NCBI GenBank assembly: GCA_038501625.1 | Contig: JAZAYU010000012.1 | Span: 7,192,001 to 7,256,000, forward strand | Source: Corbicula japonica | Taxonomy: Eukaryota; Mollusca; Bivalvia; Venerida; Cyrenidae | Direction of reading: 5' to 3' | Length of the DNA: 64,000 bases | Translations under genes and position numbers: made by a program | Shown here: piece after piece, positions 42,901 to 54,407 of the stretch | Layout: every line of letters starts with the position of its first letter | Position numbering within the stretch: the stretch's first letter is position 1 | The notes under the pieces: model-generated | Told to the model about the DNA's origin: nothing | The model's input: only the letters and a program-made list of their open reading frames with translations | Database searches by the model: none

Positions 42901-45800
42901 CCACTATAAAAACGAAAGTGACGCAATAAAGAGTCTTAAAATAGTTCTTGAGGTAAATATTAAATGTAATGCGTTTTTAGTGATGAAAGTCCGATTTTAA
43001 CGTGACATCTTTAATATACTCTACCAAATATCTGTCGAAAGTGCAAAATTATCAACAATTTTATTAAAGTAGTTATTTCTGGATCACCCCTCGTATAGAA
43101 TGCATATCAGGAACTGCCTCACTCAGAAAACACAGCCTCCTCACGCAGCCAAAGAGAGGAAAAGAAGATCAATTTCAAATAAGACACCACAAACAATATT
43201 TTTTTAAGTTGTGTTCTGATTGCAACCTTTTTCGATGTTTTTCTAGCATGTTAAACAGATTTGTGATGAATTGTCTGAAGACCAGTCGAAAATGCTTATT
43301 GCATCTTTGACAATGAAGAAAACACAGGTAACATTTTTTAGAGATAATACAGGGAGTTTTGAACGTAAGACGATATATAAGTCCAGACTGTATTATAAGG
43401 CACCCTCTTTATGTGAAATTTATTAAGTTAACTGGTTCAAATTTAATTGGGAGTCATTTGGAAAGTCCCATTAGAATACCTGTTCTTCTCTTACGTTTAC
43501 AAAAATACCTGAATTAACCTCCAATGCTTTGCAGCTGTTTGTTCCAAGGCGTTTCTTTTCGGTCTCATTTCTGCAGACTTCCCGAAAGTTGCCAGACCGA
43601 AGGACCTGTCTGGTAAAATTTCAGCCGGTCAGACATGCTTTTTAATGTTATCTGACCGAATGTCAGAGAAAAATTTTAACTCCCTTATACTTGATTATAC
43701 CTTTTTAACATGTTTCGGTCTGACAGAATTTGTTTCGGTCAGACAGTTTTTCACATCTTGTCTGACCAAATGTCTGACACTTTTTTCAACTTTCGGGAAG
43801 CCTGATTTCTGTTATTGTTTTGATGTCTTTTTTAATAAATCACATAATAAAATTATGTTTTCTCTCGTTTTGATTCTGCAGGATCTTTTTGCCTAATGCG
43901 GCTATTTCCGATTATTCATTTTCACTTTATTTTCTTCATGGCTTCATGTTCTTATTGATTCAACTCCAGGTGCTTTGATCTGTGTAGGTCATCAAGTATC
44001 TTCGTTTGACAGTGCTGTTAATTACTAAATTAATGTGTTGTGTATTTGACTATGTACGCTTATATTATATATGCTTACAACATTTTTGAGTACTGGGTGG
44101 GTTAGAGTTAATTCAGCAAGGTAACTTAAAATGTTTCTTCATTTGAAAATTTAACGAGACAAGAGTGAGGTCGTTGCACCATGGAATCTGGTTTTATGCG
44201 TTTTTAACGATCGTTCTAATGCTGAAACTAATTTTACATGTGCATTGTCTCTCTATTGGTTGTGTTAGAAAACTTTTTTATACTATATGTAAACGTAACT
44301 GTTAATTTGGCTTTTGTTTTGCATCGTGACAATTGTGTAATTACATGTTTATAAATAAATTTGTGTTATTCTTTAATCAAATGACTTCAATCGGAAGTCG
44401 TATGACATTATCATATTCGTTATTAGGGTGGATCAGTTTCAAAAGACATCATGAAGCAGCTGAAAGATTTGCGGAGATCCACAGCAGAATCATCAGTAGA
44501 GGGAGTGCTTGAGGTAAATTGTTCTTATATTTACTAAGTATCGGGCAACAAATTTAAAATATTCTCCAATATCTATTAATTTTTTTTATTTTCAATTTTG
44601 AAATGATAAAGTAATCTGCGAGATAAAATTCACACGAAAATTTGCACAAGTATGCTGTTGAGAACATGGTGGCATATATGAGGGTGCTTCCTCCTAAAAC
44701 CCGGCTTTAAGCAAAACGTGTTTTGTCTTCTCTTTTACAATTTTTCGTCAGTCTGTTTCTGTCTGTTTGTGAAACTATCTGTATTTTCATGTAACCTGAA
44801 TATGGTGGCTGCAATTTCTGTATGTGTTTTTTCTTGATATGCTTATTTAACATTTGTCATATTTATGTTTTTATTGTCAGAAAATGCAATTTGAATTAAA
44901 TGCTTCTGATTCTTTACAAGCTTCACACAAGTATTGGTTGTAAATATAAATTAATAAGACTAATGCTAGCATAAAAATACATGTTGTATTTGGAAAATAA
45001 TGAATACTTAATTTTTCTTTAAGCAATACATCAAGCAATTAGAGGGGTTACGAGCCTCAGGTAACGAACTTGCCCCTCTAGTACTGAATGAAGGCATTCG
45101 ACCATTTATCAGAGGATGTGTACAGCTGTGCTGGCTAATGACCGTACAAGACCCACCGCTGCACTTTGGACCTGACCCGGATTCAAGTCAGCCAATCGAC
45201 ACAAATATATACAAGTTTTACACAAAAACGGGCACATGTATAGATTATGTTGTTTGGCCACCCTTGTTTCTGTACAAAGACGGTCCGCTCCTTTACAAAG
45301 GTATCGCACAAGGGCACACACCCACTTGCGAGAAATTATCCGAAGGAGATAGGTTATCAGCCCGGGAAAGAAGAAGAGAACATGTATCTTCAACCATTGG
45401 CAGGACTACATATAATTCTTCCTCACACCAGACGGCCAATCCGCCACAGCATAATGATGCCGGCAATAGTTCGCCGGGTCAAAGTAAGGAAAAAGATTAT
45501 ACCAGCAAAAAGGAAGGTTACAGACATGAACGCAGCGATGCATCGGGTAAAATGGTCTCTATTGATGAAAAGAGAACTGATGGTAAGTCTACAAGAAGCG
45601 GGAATACGTCGGATCAAGCGAACTCTGCTCACACCCAGGTACCAACGCGTAGGGTCTGGGGATTGTTTTTGGATGTTTTGCAAACGCATCCTTTAGACAG
45701 TAATGAAATGAAAGCGTTACTTGGTGACCAATATCAAGTATGTTTGAATTACTATTTTAGGAGGATACAACGAAGACCAAACCAAAGTACAAACATATAA
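39946..45800 (+). CDS. Protein with MIEAP-like C-terminal domain (seven coding exons, 764 aa)
   Basis: Exons: 39946-39956, 40214-41012, 41393-41733, 42754-42952, 43247-43327, 44427-44513, 45024-45800. All introns are GT-AG and the joined frame is open (2295 nt with stop). Residues 1-270 (start MNWSYGHHQQTSQS) are polar, Ser/Thr/Asp/Arg-rich and probably disordered. Exon 3 (271-384) is a heptad-rich coiled coil (EHFKQQVETLQKVIDKLEDE..). Exons 4-7 to about residue 604 resemble the C-terminal domain of the mitochondria-eating protein (MIEAP/SPATA18): exon 4 has KYQELYDNEWTDAFE, exon 7 has RGCVQLCWLMTVQDPPLHF, then YKFYTKTGTCIDYVVWPP and LYKDGPLLYKGIAQG, which correspond in order to human ALEPPLDIAYG..VWPAL..VIMKGEAV as I recall it. 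A disordered segment and a short helical tail (RRVWGLFLDVLQTHPLDSNE) follow. Human MIEAP acts in mitochondrial quality control; whether this divergent protein does is unknown. The 11 nt first coding exon is small but the acceptor, donor and frame agree; an alternative start within exon 2 is possible. Confidence 0.85.
43576..43801. mobile_element. MITE in intron 5 of the MIEAP-like gene
   Basis: Inverted ends CTTCCCGAAAGTTG and CAACTTTCGGGAAG delimit 226 bp. The interior repeats GGTCAGACA/TGTCTGACC words in both directions, giving extensive secondary structure. No open frame beyond chance. Confidence 0.75.
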
Positions 45801-46575
45801 TTAACAACCAGCGATAATAAGAACCCAGTGTTCATACCGACCTGAAAACTTCAAGCCTTAGTAAATCTTATTATGATGTCTTTAAACAAGATGGAAAGAT
45901 AATAGAATTGAATAACATTGAAAGAATCGCATACCGAATGCATATCAGACAGTCACTTCGATTGAAATATCAAAATCTGGCAGTTAGAATAATACTAGAT
46001 TATGGTCTACAAATATCATTTTTTTGACGTATTGTCATAGACCAAATTATTGTTTTTCAAAAGGCTTAAAAATTTACGACTTTACCGACATAATTAAGAA
46101 TACATTCTTTTTGCAGGTTCAGTGATTGAGAATTAAAATAACTATCTTTATGATGTTACAGAGATATATTGGGATATTCCAAGTAGGAGTATTGTTTGAA
46201 AAAAAATCAAACTGATGCATTCCATATTGCTTTCAAACTGATTTACAATTATATTAGTTTCACACAATAGTTTAGTAGTAACATAAGACAACATTCAGTA
46301 TATGCTGTTACAAGTTATAAACATTAAAAGTGTACACGATTTTGCCATTAAATTGGTATGGAATGCGATCGATATAAAACTTGGCTATATAGAATGCAGT
46401 GTAGACTGGCTCCCGTCTCTACGTCCTGTTATATGTTTCCCTGTCTTCCAAACATTTTACCAAGAAAATTAACTCTGACAACCACTTCATTTTTCTGTTT
46501 ATACCTTCCCTTAGATCTCAGAACATAGATGGTTCAACCGAAAGTAGACTGAATTACTTTGTTAAACCATTGTCC
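45801..46575. other. 3' flank of the MIEAP-like gene, otherwise empty
   Basis: Likely 3' UTR then intergenic. No canonical AATAAA was found close to the stop; ATTAAA at 46132-46137 is the best variant signal. No other feature seen. Confidence 0.4.
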
Positions 46576-46712
46576 AAGGTTATCAAACTAAGCATGGAAA
46601 CCAGTCTCAAATCTCAAGCATCTGATTGGCTGAAATGGCGGCCAGTCGCCATTTTAGCCAATCAGATGCTTGAGATTTGAGACTGGTTTCCAATCTCAGC
46701 TTTATAACCTTC
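46576..46712. mobile_element. CCAAT-box foldback MITE, copy 3 (near-perfect hairpin)
   Basis: The inner arms 46596-46640 and 46647-46691 are each 45 nt with one mismatch, around a 6 nt loop GCCAGT. Outer pairing AAGGTTATCAAACTAAG with CAGCTTTATAACCTT extends it to about 136 bp. Each arm contains CTGATTGGCT, a perfect CCAAT-box context. The low divergence between arms suggests recent origin or gene conversion between arms. Confidence 0.9.
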
Positions 46713-46835
46713 AGCCCATGTCTTAGATAAGCGGCATGTTGTAAAGACCAGTCCTTGTAAAGCGTATGTCAGAAGCGCCAGGATGTAGAGGAAATAGATT
46801 TTTGTCGGAAGTCTTGTCTTGTTAGTTAAAAATAC

Positions 46836-47026
46836 ATGCGTTTTATTATTTCCAAAATGTTTATGAACAAAGGATCCAAGTTCTTTATATATAATAAAAT
46901 ATAGATCTAATGATACATCAATTATTACACAGAAATGCGTTTTATTATTTCCAAAATGTTTATGAACAAATGATCCAAATTCTTTATATATAAAGAATAT
47001 AATAATACATCAATTATTACACAGAA
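46836..47026 (+). repeat. Tandem duplication, 99 bp period
   Basis: ATGCGTTTTATTATTTCC starts at 46836 and again at 46935; both copies end ATTATTACACAGAA. Only a few substitutions and one short indel separate them, so the duplication is recent. Confidence 0.85.
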
Positions 47027-47368
47027 GCTGTAACGCTATCTTAATTTGTATTTTTTATGTTGAAAAGGAATTACGAATTAAAAAGAACGAAAAAGACGTC
47101 AACAACATCCATTTTCTTGTACATTAGATCAGTCTAGGATGAAGACAGCTAAAAAAAATTAACAGAACTGAAAAACGATCAAGACTAAATAAAGATAGTA
47201 AAGGAGCTTTATCGAAGAAGTCGGCATGAAACCATTGTTGACATTCGAGCTAGGCGAAAAATGTGAAGAAACATAAAGTTGCTCAAGACATGCAGTCCGA
47301 AGTAGTAAGCGCGTGATTAGCTTTTCAAAAGAGCTTTTCAATGTTAGTGAAGACTATAACCTCTTAAA

Positions 47369-48899
47369 CAAGAGGGCCATGATGGCCCTATATCGCTCAC
47401 CTGAGTACAAAAGTACTCTCTGCTTGTGGTTTCAGACAAGAAGATTTTTAAAGTTTTGCCTATACAAGTCTATGTAAAATGAAGTGACCCCTGGGGCGGG
47501 GCAAATTTTGACCCCAGGAAAATAATTTGAACAATCTTTGTAGAGTTCCAATAGAGGATGATAAATGCCAAATATCTAAGCTCTAGGCCTTGTGGTTTCA
47601 GACAAGAAGATTTTTAAAGTTTTGCCTATACAAGTCTTTATAAAATGAAGTGACCCCTGGGGCGGGGCCAATTTTGACCCCAGGGAAATCATTTGAACAA
47701 TCTTTGTAGAGTTCCACTAGAGAGTGCTAAATGCCAAATATCTAAGCTCTAGGCCTTGTGGTTTCAGACAAGAAGATTTTTAAAGTTTTTCCTATACAAG
47801 TCTTTATAAAATGAAGTGACCCCTGGGGCGGGGCCAATTTAGACCCCTGGGAAATAATTTGAACAATCTTTGTAGAGTTCCACTAGAGGATGCTAAATGC
47901 CAAATATCTAAGCTCAAGGCCTTATGGTTTCAGACAAGAAGATTTTTAAAGTTTTACCTATATAAGTCTATGTAAAATGAAGTGACCCCTATTGCGGGGC
48001 CAATTTTGACCCCAGGAAAATCATTTGAACAATCTTTGTAGAGTTCCACTAGAGGGTGCTAAATGCCAAATATCTAAACTCTAGGCCTTGTGGTTTCAGA
48101 CAAGAAGATTTTTAAAGTTTTTCCTATACAAGTCTTTATAAAATGAAGTGACCCCTGTGGCGGGGCCAATTTAGACCCCTGGGGAATAATTTGAACAATC
48201 TTTGTAGAGTTTCACTAGAGGATGCTAAATGCCAAATATCTAAGCTCTAGGCCTTGTGGTTTCAGACAAGAAGATTTTTAAAGTTTTTCCCATATAAGTC
48301 TATGCAAAATGAAGTGACCCCTTGGGCGGGGCCAATTTTGACCCCAGGGAAATCATTTGAACAATCTTTGTAGAGTTCCACTAGAGGATGCTAAATGCCA
48401 AATATCTAAGCTCTAGGCCTTGTGGTTTCAGACAAGAAGATTTTTAAAGTTTTGCCTATACAAGTCTATGTAAAATGAAGTGACCCCTGGGGCGGGGCCA
48501 ATTTTGACCCCAGGGAAATAATTTGAACAAACTTTGTAGAGTTCCACTAGAGGATGCTAAATGCCAAATATCTAAGCTCTAGGTCTTGTTGCTAAATGCC
48601 AAATATCTAAGCTCTAGGTATTGTGGTTTCAGACAAGAAGATTTTTAAAGTTTTTCCTTTCGGTTGCCATGGCAACCAGAGTTCTGCATGGAATTGATTT
48701 CTTTGAACAACTTTGGAAGAGCCTCATGCAAGGAACATCCGTGGCAAGTTTCGTCAAAATTGGCCAAGCCGTTTCAGAGAAGAAGTCGTTTGAAGAAAAA
48801 GTTGACGACGGACGGACGCACGGACGACGGTCGACGGACATCAGGCGATCACAAAAGCTCACCATGAGCACTTCGTGCTCAGGTGAGCTAATAAAAATG
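47369..48899 (+). mobile_element. Tandem-cassette element, about 167 bp units, with GCTCACCTGAG ends
   Basis: The left end reads CAAGAGGGCCATGATGGCC, then ATCGCTCACCTGAG. Seven to eight cassettes follow (GTGGTTTCAGACAAGAAG, AAATGAAGTGACCCCTGGGG, GTAGAGTTCCACTAGAGG, AATGCCAAATATCTAAGCTC). The right arm (48650-48899) has GGCAAGTTTCGTCAAAATTG, GGACGGACG-type repeats, and ends AGCTCACC..GTGCTCAGGTGAGCTAAT, inverted relative to the left end. No protein is encoded. Cassettes alternate between AATTTTGACCCC and AATTTAGACCCC versions, hinting at a two-unit amplification step. Confidence 0.85.
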
Positions 48900-49467
48900 A
48901 ACGATACAGATTAATGTAATCTTCTAAAAGTGAAAGATGCATTTCAGGAATGGCCATATTCTCCGCATAGCCAAAAGGTAGTGATTTAAAGAGGGTTTAT
49001 AAAAGGATCAATTTCAAAACAGACACCACCAACAATAAATGATAATGAGAATATGAGGGGTTACAGCCTTGAACGGTCAATGGCAAAACAATTTGCCACT
49101 TGATTCAAGCTAGGTTCTAGGGTGCACCAACCTTACACCTGCCCGTCATAGTTTTAATAATTACAATTTATTATGCTCTGTTTAAACTGATAAGTGTATT
49201 CCTTCAAAGATCGGTACATCATGTTAACCGTATATGCAAGCTGTGATGCAAATGATCACTATATAGTAAACAAATGTTATTCTCAACATTGCTTGGTAGG
49301 ATTTTCTAGAATTTGGACAACTTCAAGTGATGTTAATGAAATGTTATACAAAGCAACAAAATAAAACCTCAAAGGTATTTATTCAAAGTTGAAGATTAAG
49401 TTACAAAAACAATGAGCTCTAATTTATACTAATCAACTTGCCATATACGAGGTAAGATTTAAATAGA
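48900..49467. other. No gene seen
   Basis: AT-rich spacer between two large non-autonomous elements; nothing recognisable. Confidence 0.4.
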
Positions 49468-51594
49468 AACTAGAAATGTGTCCATAGGACACGGATGCCC
49501 CCGCTATGCATCGTTTTCAGATACTAAAGTGCAATGATGGAAATAATAGCATTTCAAAGACAGTGATGTTCGAGTAATTATAAGAATATGCATAAACTTG
49601 ATGATCAAGTAAATTATTTGTATTTGTGGCACTGTTGTCTTCTCATTACGGAAATGTCTGTGAAGAAGTTGGTGGTAATGCAATGCAATGTCATAGTGAA
49701 CATTTGTGCCAAGTTATTTTGAAATCCCTTCATTCATAAAGAAGTAATACTCAACTTATAGCCCGAACAAGTAAATTCAAGTTTTAGTAACTGTGACCTT
49801 GACCTTGGACTTACAGGCATGGGAAACGTACGCAACACACCGCCTTGTCATGGTGAACATTTGTGCCAAGTTATTTTGAAAACCCTCCATTCAAAACAAA
49901 GTTATAGCCCGGACAAGAAAATTCTATTTGTAGTGACAGTGACCTTGACCTTGGACCTACAGGCATGGACATGGTACACGACTCACCACCTTGTCATGGT
50001 GAACATTTCCGCCAAGTTATTTTGAAATTACTCTATTCCTAACGTAGTTACAACCCTGACAAGAAAATTCTATTTTAGTAACAGTAACCTTGGACCTACA
50101 GGCATGGGCATGGTACGGGACACACCATCTTGTCATGATGAACATTTGTGTCAAGTAATTTTGAAATCAATCTATTCCTAACAAAGTTACAGCCCGGACA
50201 AGAGAGTTCTATTTTTAGTAACAGTGACCTTGACCTACAGGCATGGGCATGGTACGCGATACACCGCCCTGTCATGGTGAACATTTGTGTCAAGTTATTT
50301 TGAAATCCCTCCATTTATAATGAAGTTACAGCCTGGACAAGAAAATTCTATTTTTAGTAACAGTGAGCTTGACCTTGGACCTTCAGGCTTGGGTAATGTG
50401 CGGACACACTGCCTTGTCATAGTGAACATTTGTGCAAAGTTATTTTGAAATCCCTCCATTCATAACAAAGTAACAGCCCGGACAAGAGAATTCTATTTTT
50501 ACTAACAGTGACCTTGACCTTTGACCTACAGGCATGGGCATGGTATGCGACACATCGCCCTGTCATGGTGAACATTTGTGCAAAGTTATTTTGAAATCCC
50601 TCCATTCATAACAAAGTAACAGCCCGGACAAGAAAATTCTATTTTTACTAACAGTGACCTTGACCTTGGACCTACAGGCATGGGTATTGTCATGACACAC
50701 CGCCTTGTTATGGTGAACATTTGTGCCAAGTTATTTTGAAATCCCTCCATTCCAAACGAAGTTAAGGGCAAAGTGTATATTTTTCTTAACACAAAATGTA
50801 AGTGAAAAGGGGGCATAATTTGAAAATTATTGGAAGCAGGGTTATGGGACTTGTTGGTTATGATGTAGATTTTGATGGTGAAAATATATTTCAAGTTTCA
50901 AGCCAGTATCTCAAGTAGTTTTAAAGTTATGGGCAAAATGCATATTTTGCTTAACACAAAATATAAGAAACAAGATATATTCCTATTAAAACTAATGTAA
51001 ATGGAAGTATCAAAGGGCCATAACTTCTGAACAGAACATGTAAGAGCAAAACCCCACCTTTATGCACAACAACATATCAGGCCAAGCATTGTGGTCAAGT
51101 TTCATCAAAGTCCCAGCAGAGGTGTAGGAGGAGTTGTGTTCACAAGATATATTCCTATTAAAACTAATGTAAATGGAATTATCAAAGGGCCATAACTTCT
51201 GAACGGAACATGTAAGAGCAAAACCCCACCTTTATGCACAACAACATATCAGGCCAAGCATTGTGGTCAAGTTTCATTAAATTCCCACCAGTAGTGTAGG
51301 AGGAGTTGCGTTCACGAGATATACTCTTATTAAAACTAATGTAAATGGAAGTATCAAAGGGCCATAACTTCTGACTGGAACATGTAAGAGCGAAACCCCA
51401 CCTTTATGCACAACAACATATCAGGCCAAGCATTGTGGTCAAGTTTAATTAAATTCCCACCAGTAGTGTAGGAGGAGTTGCGTTCACGAGAATATCGGAC
51501 GGACGGACGGACGGACAGACGGACGGACGGACGAACGGACGGACAGGAGCAACTCTTAATGCCCGTCGCCATTTCATGGCGGGGGCATAAAAAA
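49468..51594 (+). mobile_element. Modular tandem-cassette element, copy 2 (complete)
   Basis: Starts AACTAGAAATGTGTCCATAG, then GGATGCCCCCGC; ends GTCGCCATTTCATGGCGG then GGGCATAA. The ATGCCCCCGC/GCGGGGGCAT words form a subterminal inverted repeat. Order of parts: unique left arm (to about 49690); seven cassettes of about 145 bp carrying GTGACCTTGACCTTGGACC; one GGGCATAATTTGAAAA unit (50765-50960); three cassettes of about 165 bp with AAGGGCCATAACTTCTGAAC; a (GGAC)n run at 51491-51543; right arm with hairpin CGCCATTTCATGGCG. No open reading frame. Inverted relative to 1-1282. Confidence 0.85.
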
Positions 51595-51828
51595 TATTAT
51601 GCAATGTTCTTTCCATAAAACAATTCTCCATGAACATCATAAAATGGTCAGTCAAGTGTTATGTACTATGTTTTCATTTGTTTAAAGTATTGCTGTTGTT
51701 TTTCTTGAATCAACTGAATATCTGAAAGTCTACGTGAAAACTTCAGAAATAACAATTCAGATTCGATGTTTATACGACAAAGATACTGGTTGTTGTTGAC
51801 AGTGGCCGGGGTTTATGATACCCGGGCC

Positions 51829-51966
51829 CAAGATCATTAAACTAAGTTTGTAGACCAGTCTCAAGTCTCAAGCATCTGATAAGCTGAAATGGCAACTGCT
51901 CGCCATTTCAGCTAATCAGAAGCTGGAGATTTAAAACTGGTCTCAAGATTTAGTTTTATGATCTTA
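51829..51966. mobile_element. CCAAT-box foldback MITE, copy 4
   Basis: AAGATCATTAAACTAAG..AGACCAGTCTCAAGTCTC pairs with TTAAAACTGGTCTCAAGAT..TAGTTTTATGATCTT. Here both CCAAT boxes are mutated (GATAAGC and GCTAATC), unlike copy 3. Confidence 0.8.
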
Positions 51967-52330
51967 TGTTATGTTAATCTAGGTGAAAGAGGCAAAACTA
52001 ATCACTTTATTTTTGACAACTACATCAAGGTTCAATTCATTGTTTTTATATCTCTAAAACTAAAATGCCAGTCTTCTACAGTAGTCCTTTTTGGCAGGTT
52101 GCCAAGTTGACTGTGTTTGTGTTTACGAAGAAAGCATTATACATATGGGTACTAACAAGTAATTAATTTCCTCTTTCTGAAAATTGAATGGCGCTTTCCC
52201 TGACAACTTTCTCACGTTTTCGTTTCTGTTTTCAAGTTTATGATGATTGAAATATGTGGCTTCAGATCAGAGCAATGGGAGAGTTAAAAGATTTTATAAA
52301 AATCACATCGTAATTATTATATATATTTAA

Positions 52331-52397
52331 AGAAACTTAAAATGCAACTTCTTTAAATACGAAATATATACTTCGTGTTTAAAGAAGTTGCGTTTCT
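52331..52397. repeat. Small foldback AGAAACGCAACTTCTTTAAA
   Basis: AGAAAC..GCAACTTCTTTAAATACGAA pairs with TTCGTGTTTAAAGAAGTTGC. Related hairpins occur near the right edge at 63690-63860. Confidence 0.7.
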
Positions 52398-53000
52398 AAT
52401 TTATTTTGGTAGATATTCAATATAAGTCGTCTGAATAATAACTATTAAAAATTTATTACTTGGTGTACTTGGCTATTATATACCCGTCTTGAAGGTACAA
52501 ATTAACTGCACGACGCGCGTAACCGCAATGTGCTTTTTAGCCAACGGCTATAGATATGGGATTCCAAAATCACAGACCTTTCAGCAGGTGCGCTCTAATG
52601 AAAGAGTCGAAGCACAGCTTCCGGTTGACGTCAGAGAAGAGTTCCAAAAGCAAACATAGAAAATCAGTTGTTAAAGATCATTTAAATTGATTGCTTTCAA
52701 AGAATAAAGAGTTAAACACCTCATCAATATAAGAAACAAAGGCACAGTGATATTATTGATATAATGATTAAATAAACTGCGTATGTGTAAGACAATCACA
52801 ATGACGTCAAATGGCAATATTTTGAACGCATATTCTGAACGCAGATTGGAAGTATTTCAGTTTTTGGGGATTATTGTTGCTTTATTTAAAATATATAACG
52901 TGTCGATAGTTTTACGTTTTGTTACGTAATACGTATGGGGTTTAGCCCAAACCACACACAACTCTAGTGATCTCCCTTCGATTGTGTTTACATAAATACT

Positions 53001-53060
53001 TAGTCCAGCCCGTCTGGACGTTATCAGTGACGTCGTCTATCGACTTGCTACAGTAACGTC
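53001..53060 (-). repeat. Dispersed repeat, inverted partner of 27387-27445
   Basis: AGTCCAGCCCGTCTGGACGT and GACGTCGTCTATCGACTTGC are the complement of the copy near 27.4 kb. Confidence 0.6.
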
Positions 53061-53193
53061 CAGAGACACCGTATAGTAAAAAACGGAAATTTCATATACC
53101 TGTCTCGAACTAGACAAAACTGCAACGACAATTTTAACAAAAAGATTAAAATGAAAGAACGTAGCACTCAAAAACATATTTTTCTTATTAATT

Positions 53194-53597
53194 ATATATA
53201 TATATACTAAGAAATGTGGTAAGTTACGGGTCTAATTTCGATATTACACCTTTATGTGAGGTGCTATAAAGTAATGGGGTATATATGGTACCCCGTAATT
53301 TTCAATGCCATTTCTATGCATATTCGGACTTCTTAAGTACGATAAACATTATTCCCGTAACACGGTTTATTATCGAAATTTATTTTCGGTCTATAAAAAA
53401 AAACCCGAATTTTTTTTTTATCATAAACCAAATTTTTATATTACAGCTTATAGTACTTACAAGGTCAGATAGTGCATAGAAATGACATTTAATTAGCGGG
53501 GTACCATATATACCCCGTAACTTTTATAGAACCACACATATAGGTATAATATCGAAGTAAGACCCGTAACTTACCACATTTCTTAGTATATATATAC
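53194..53597. mobile_element. Foldback element with about 120 bp inverted arms
   Basis: The left arm runs from ATATATACTAAGAAATGTGG through GTTACGGGTCTAATTTCG, GGGGTATATATGGTACCCCG to TTTCTATGCA; the right arm is its inverse from TGCATAGAAATGACATTT to CCACATTTCTTAGTATATAT. About 90 percent of positions pair. The central 160 bp is AT-rich. TACCCCGTAA/TTACGGGGTA palindromes inside the arms add further structure. No coding. Confidence 0.85.
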
Positions 53598-53643
53598 AAC
53601 CCCTGATTAAGGTTTATTACAGAGACCCCATATCTGACGATAT

Positions 53644-53759
<116 letters not shown>

Positions 53760-54387
53760 CACGGAGGAGCTGCCTTTTAATTAAGACAAACGTCTTGAAA
53801 CTTCGAAAAATATGAAGCGCTTCTGATTGCGTACATTTTACACGCCGTGACAAAATAGTGTTTATTGAGCGTAGCGGGATGTGGCGACCGCTTTCATAAG
53901 ACGCCTCTTTCCGACAGTTTTGTCAATTAAAAAAGATCAAAACACAGCAATGTAGTAGTGTGCAGCGACGAAGTGTGAGCTTGATAGGAAAAAAAGTTTA
54001 AATTTTTTTTAGCGACGCACAGCCTAGCTTGAATATAATGTTTGATACTGTATACAATTTTTTTATTTCTATGAATTTTAATGATTTATTTTTAAACTTT
54101 AAATTTTAAAATGATATATAATTATGTGTGCACTTAAATAGCAATAGGTAAGTTTGATTAAATATACGTTTGCAAAGTAAACTTCTGGTGCTAAAATGCC
54201 GAGCTTTAGTCGCGCGAACAGATAGCCGAAACCAAAGGTGGGTTTGTTGTTGTTTTCTGAACGTTAAACTGTTTTCGTGCTCATCAAATTGACTCAGTTG
54301 AAAGATTTAGCATTATTAGAATTAAAAAAAAACTTCTTAAAATGCTTCAAAATGAAAATAAGTATTGTTTCATGTTTAGTTAGAGGC

Positions 54388-54407
54388 GGGGGGGGGGGGG
54401 GGGGGGG
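54388..54407 (+). repeat. Homopolymer run of 20 G
   Basis: GGCG followed by an uninterrupted G run and then AAAGGGGG. A second run of 16 G is at 55036-55051. Such runs are prone to length error in sequencing. Confidence 0.9.
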
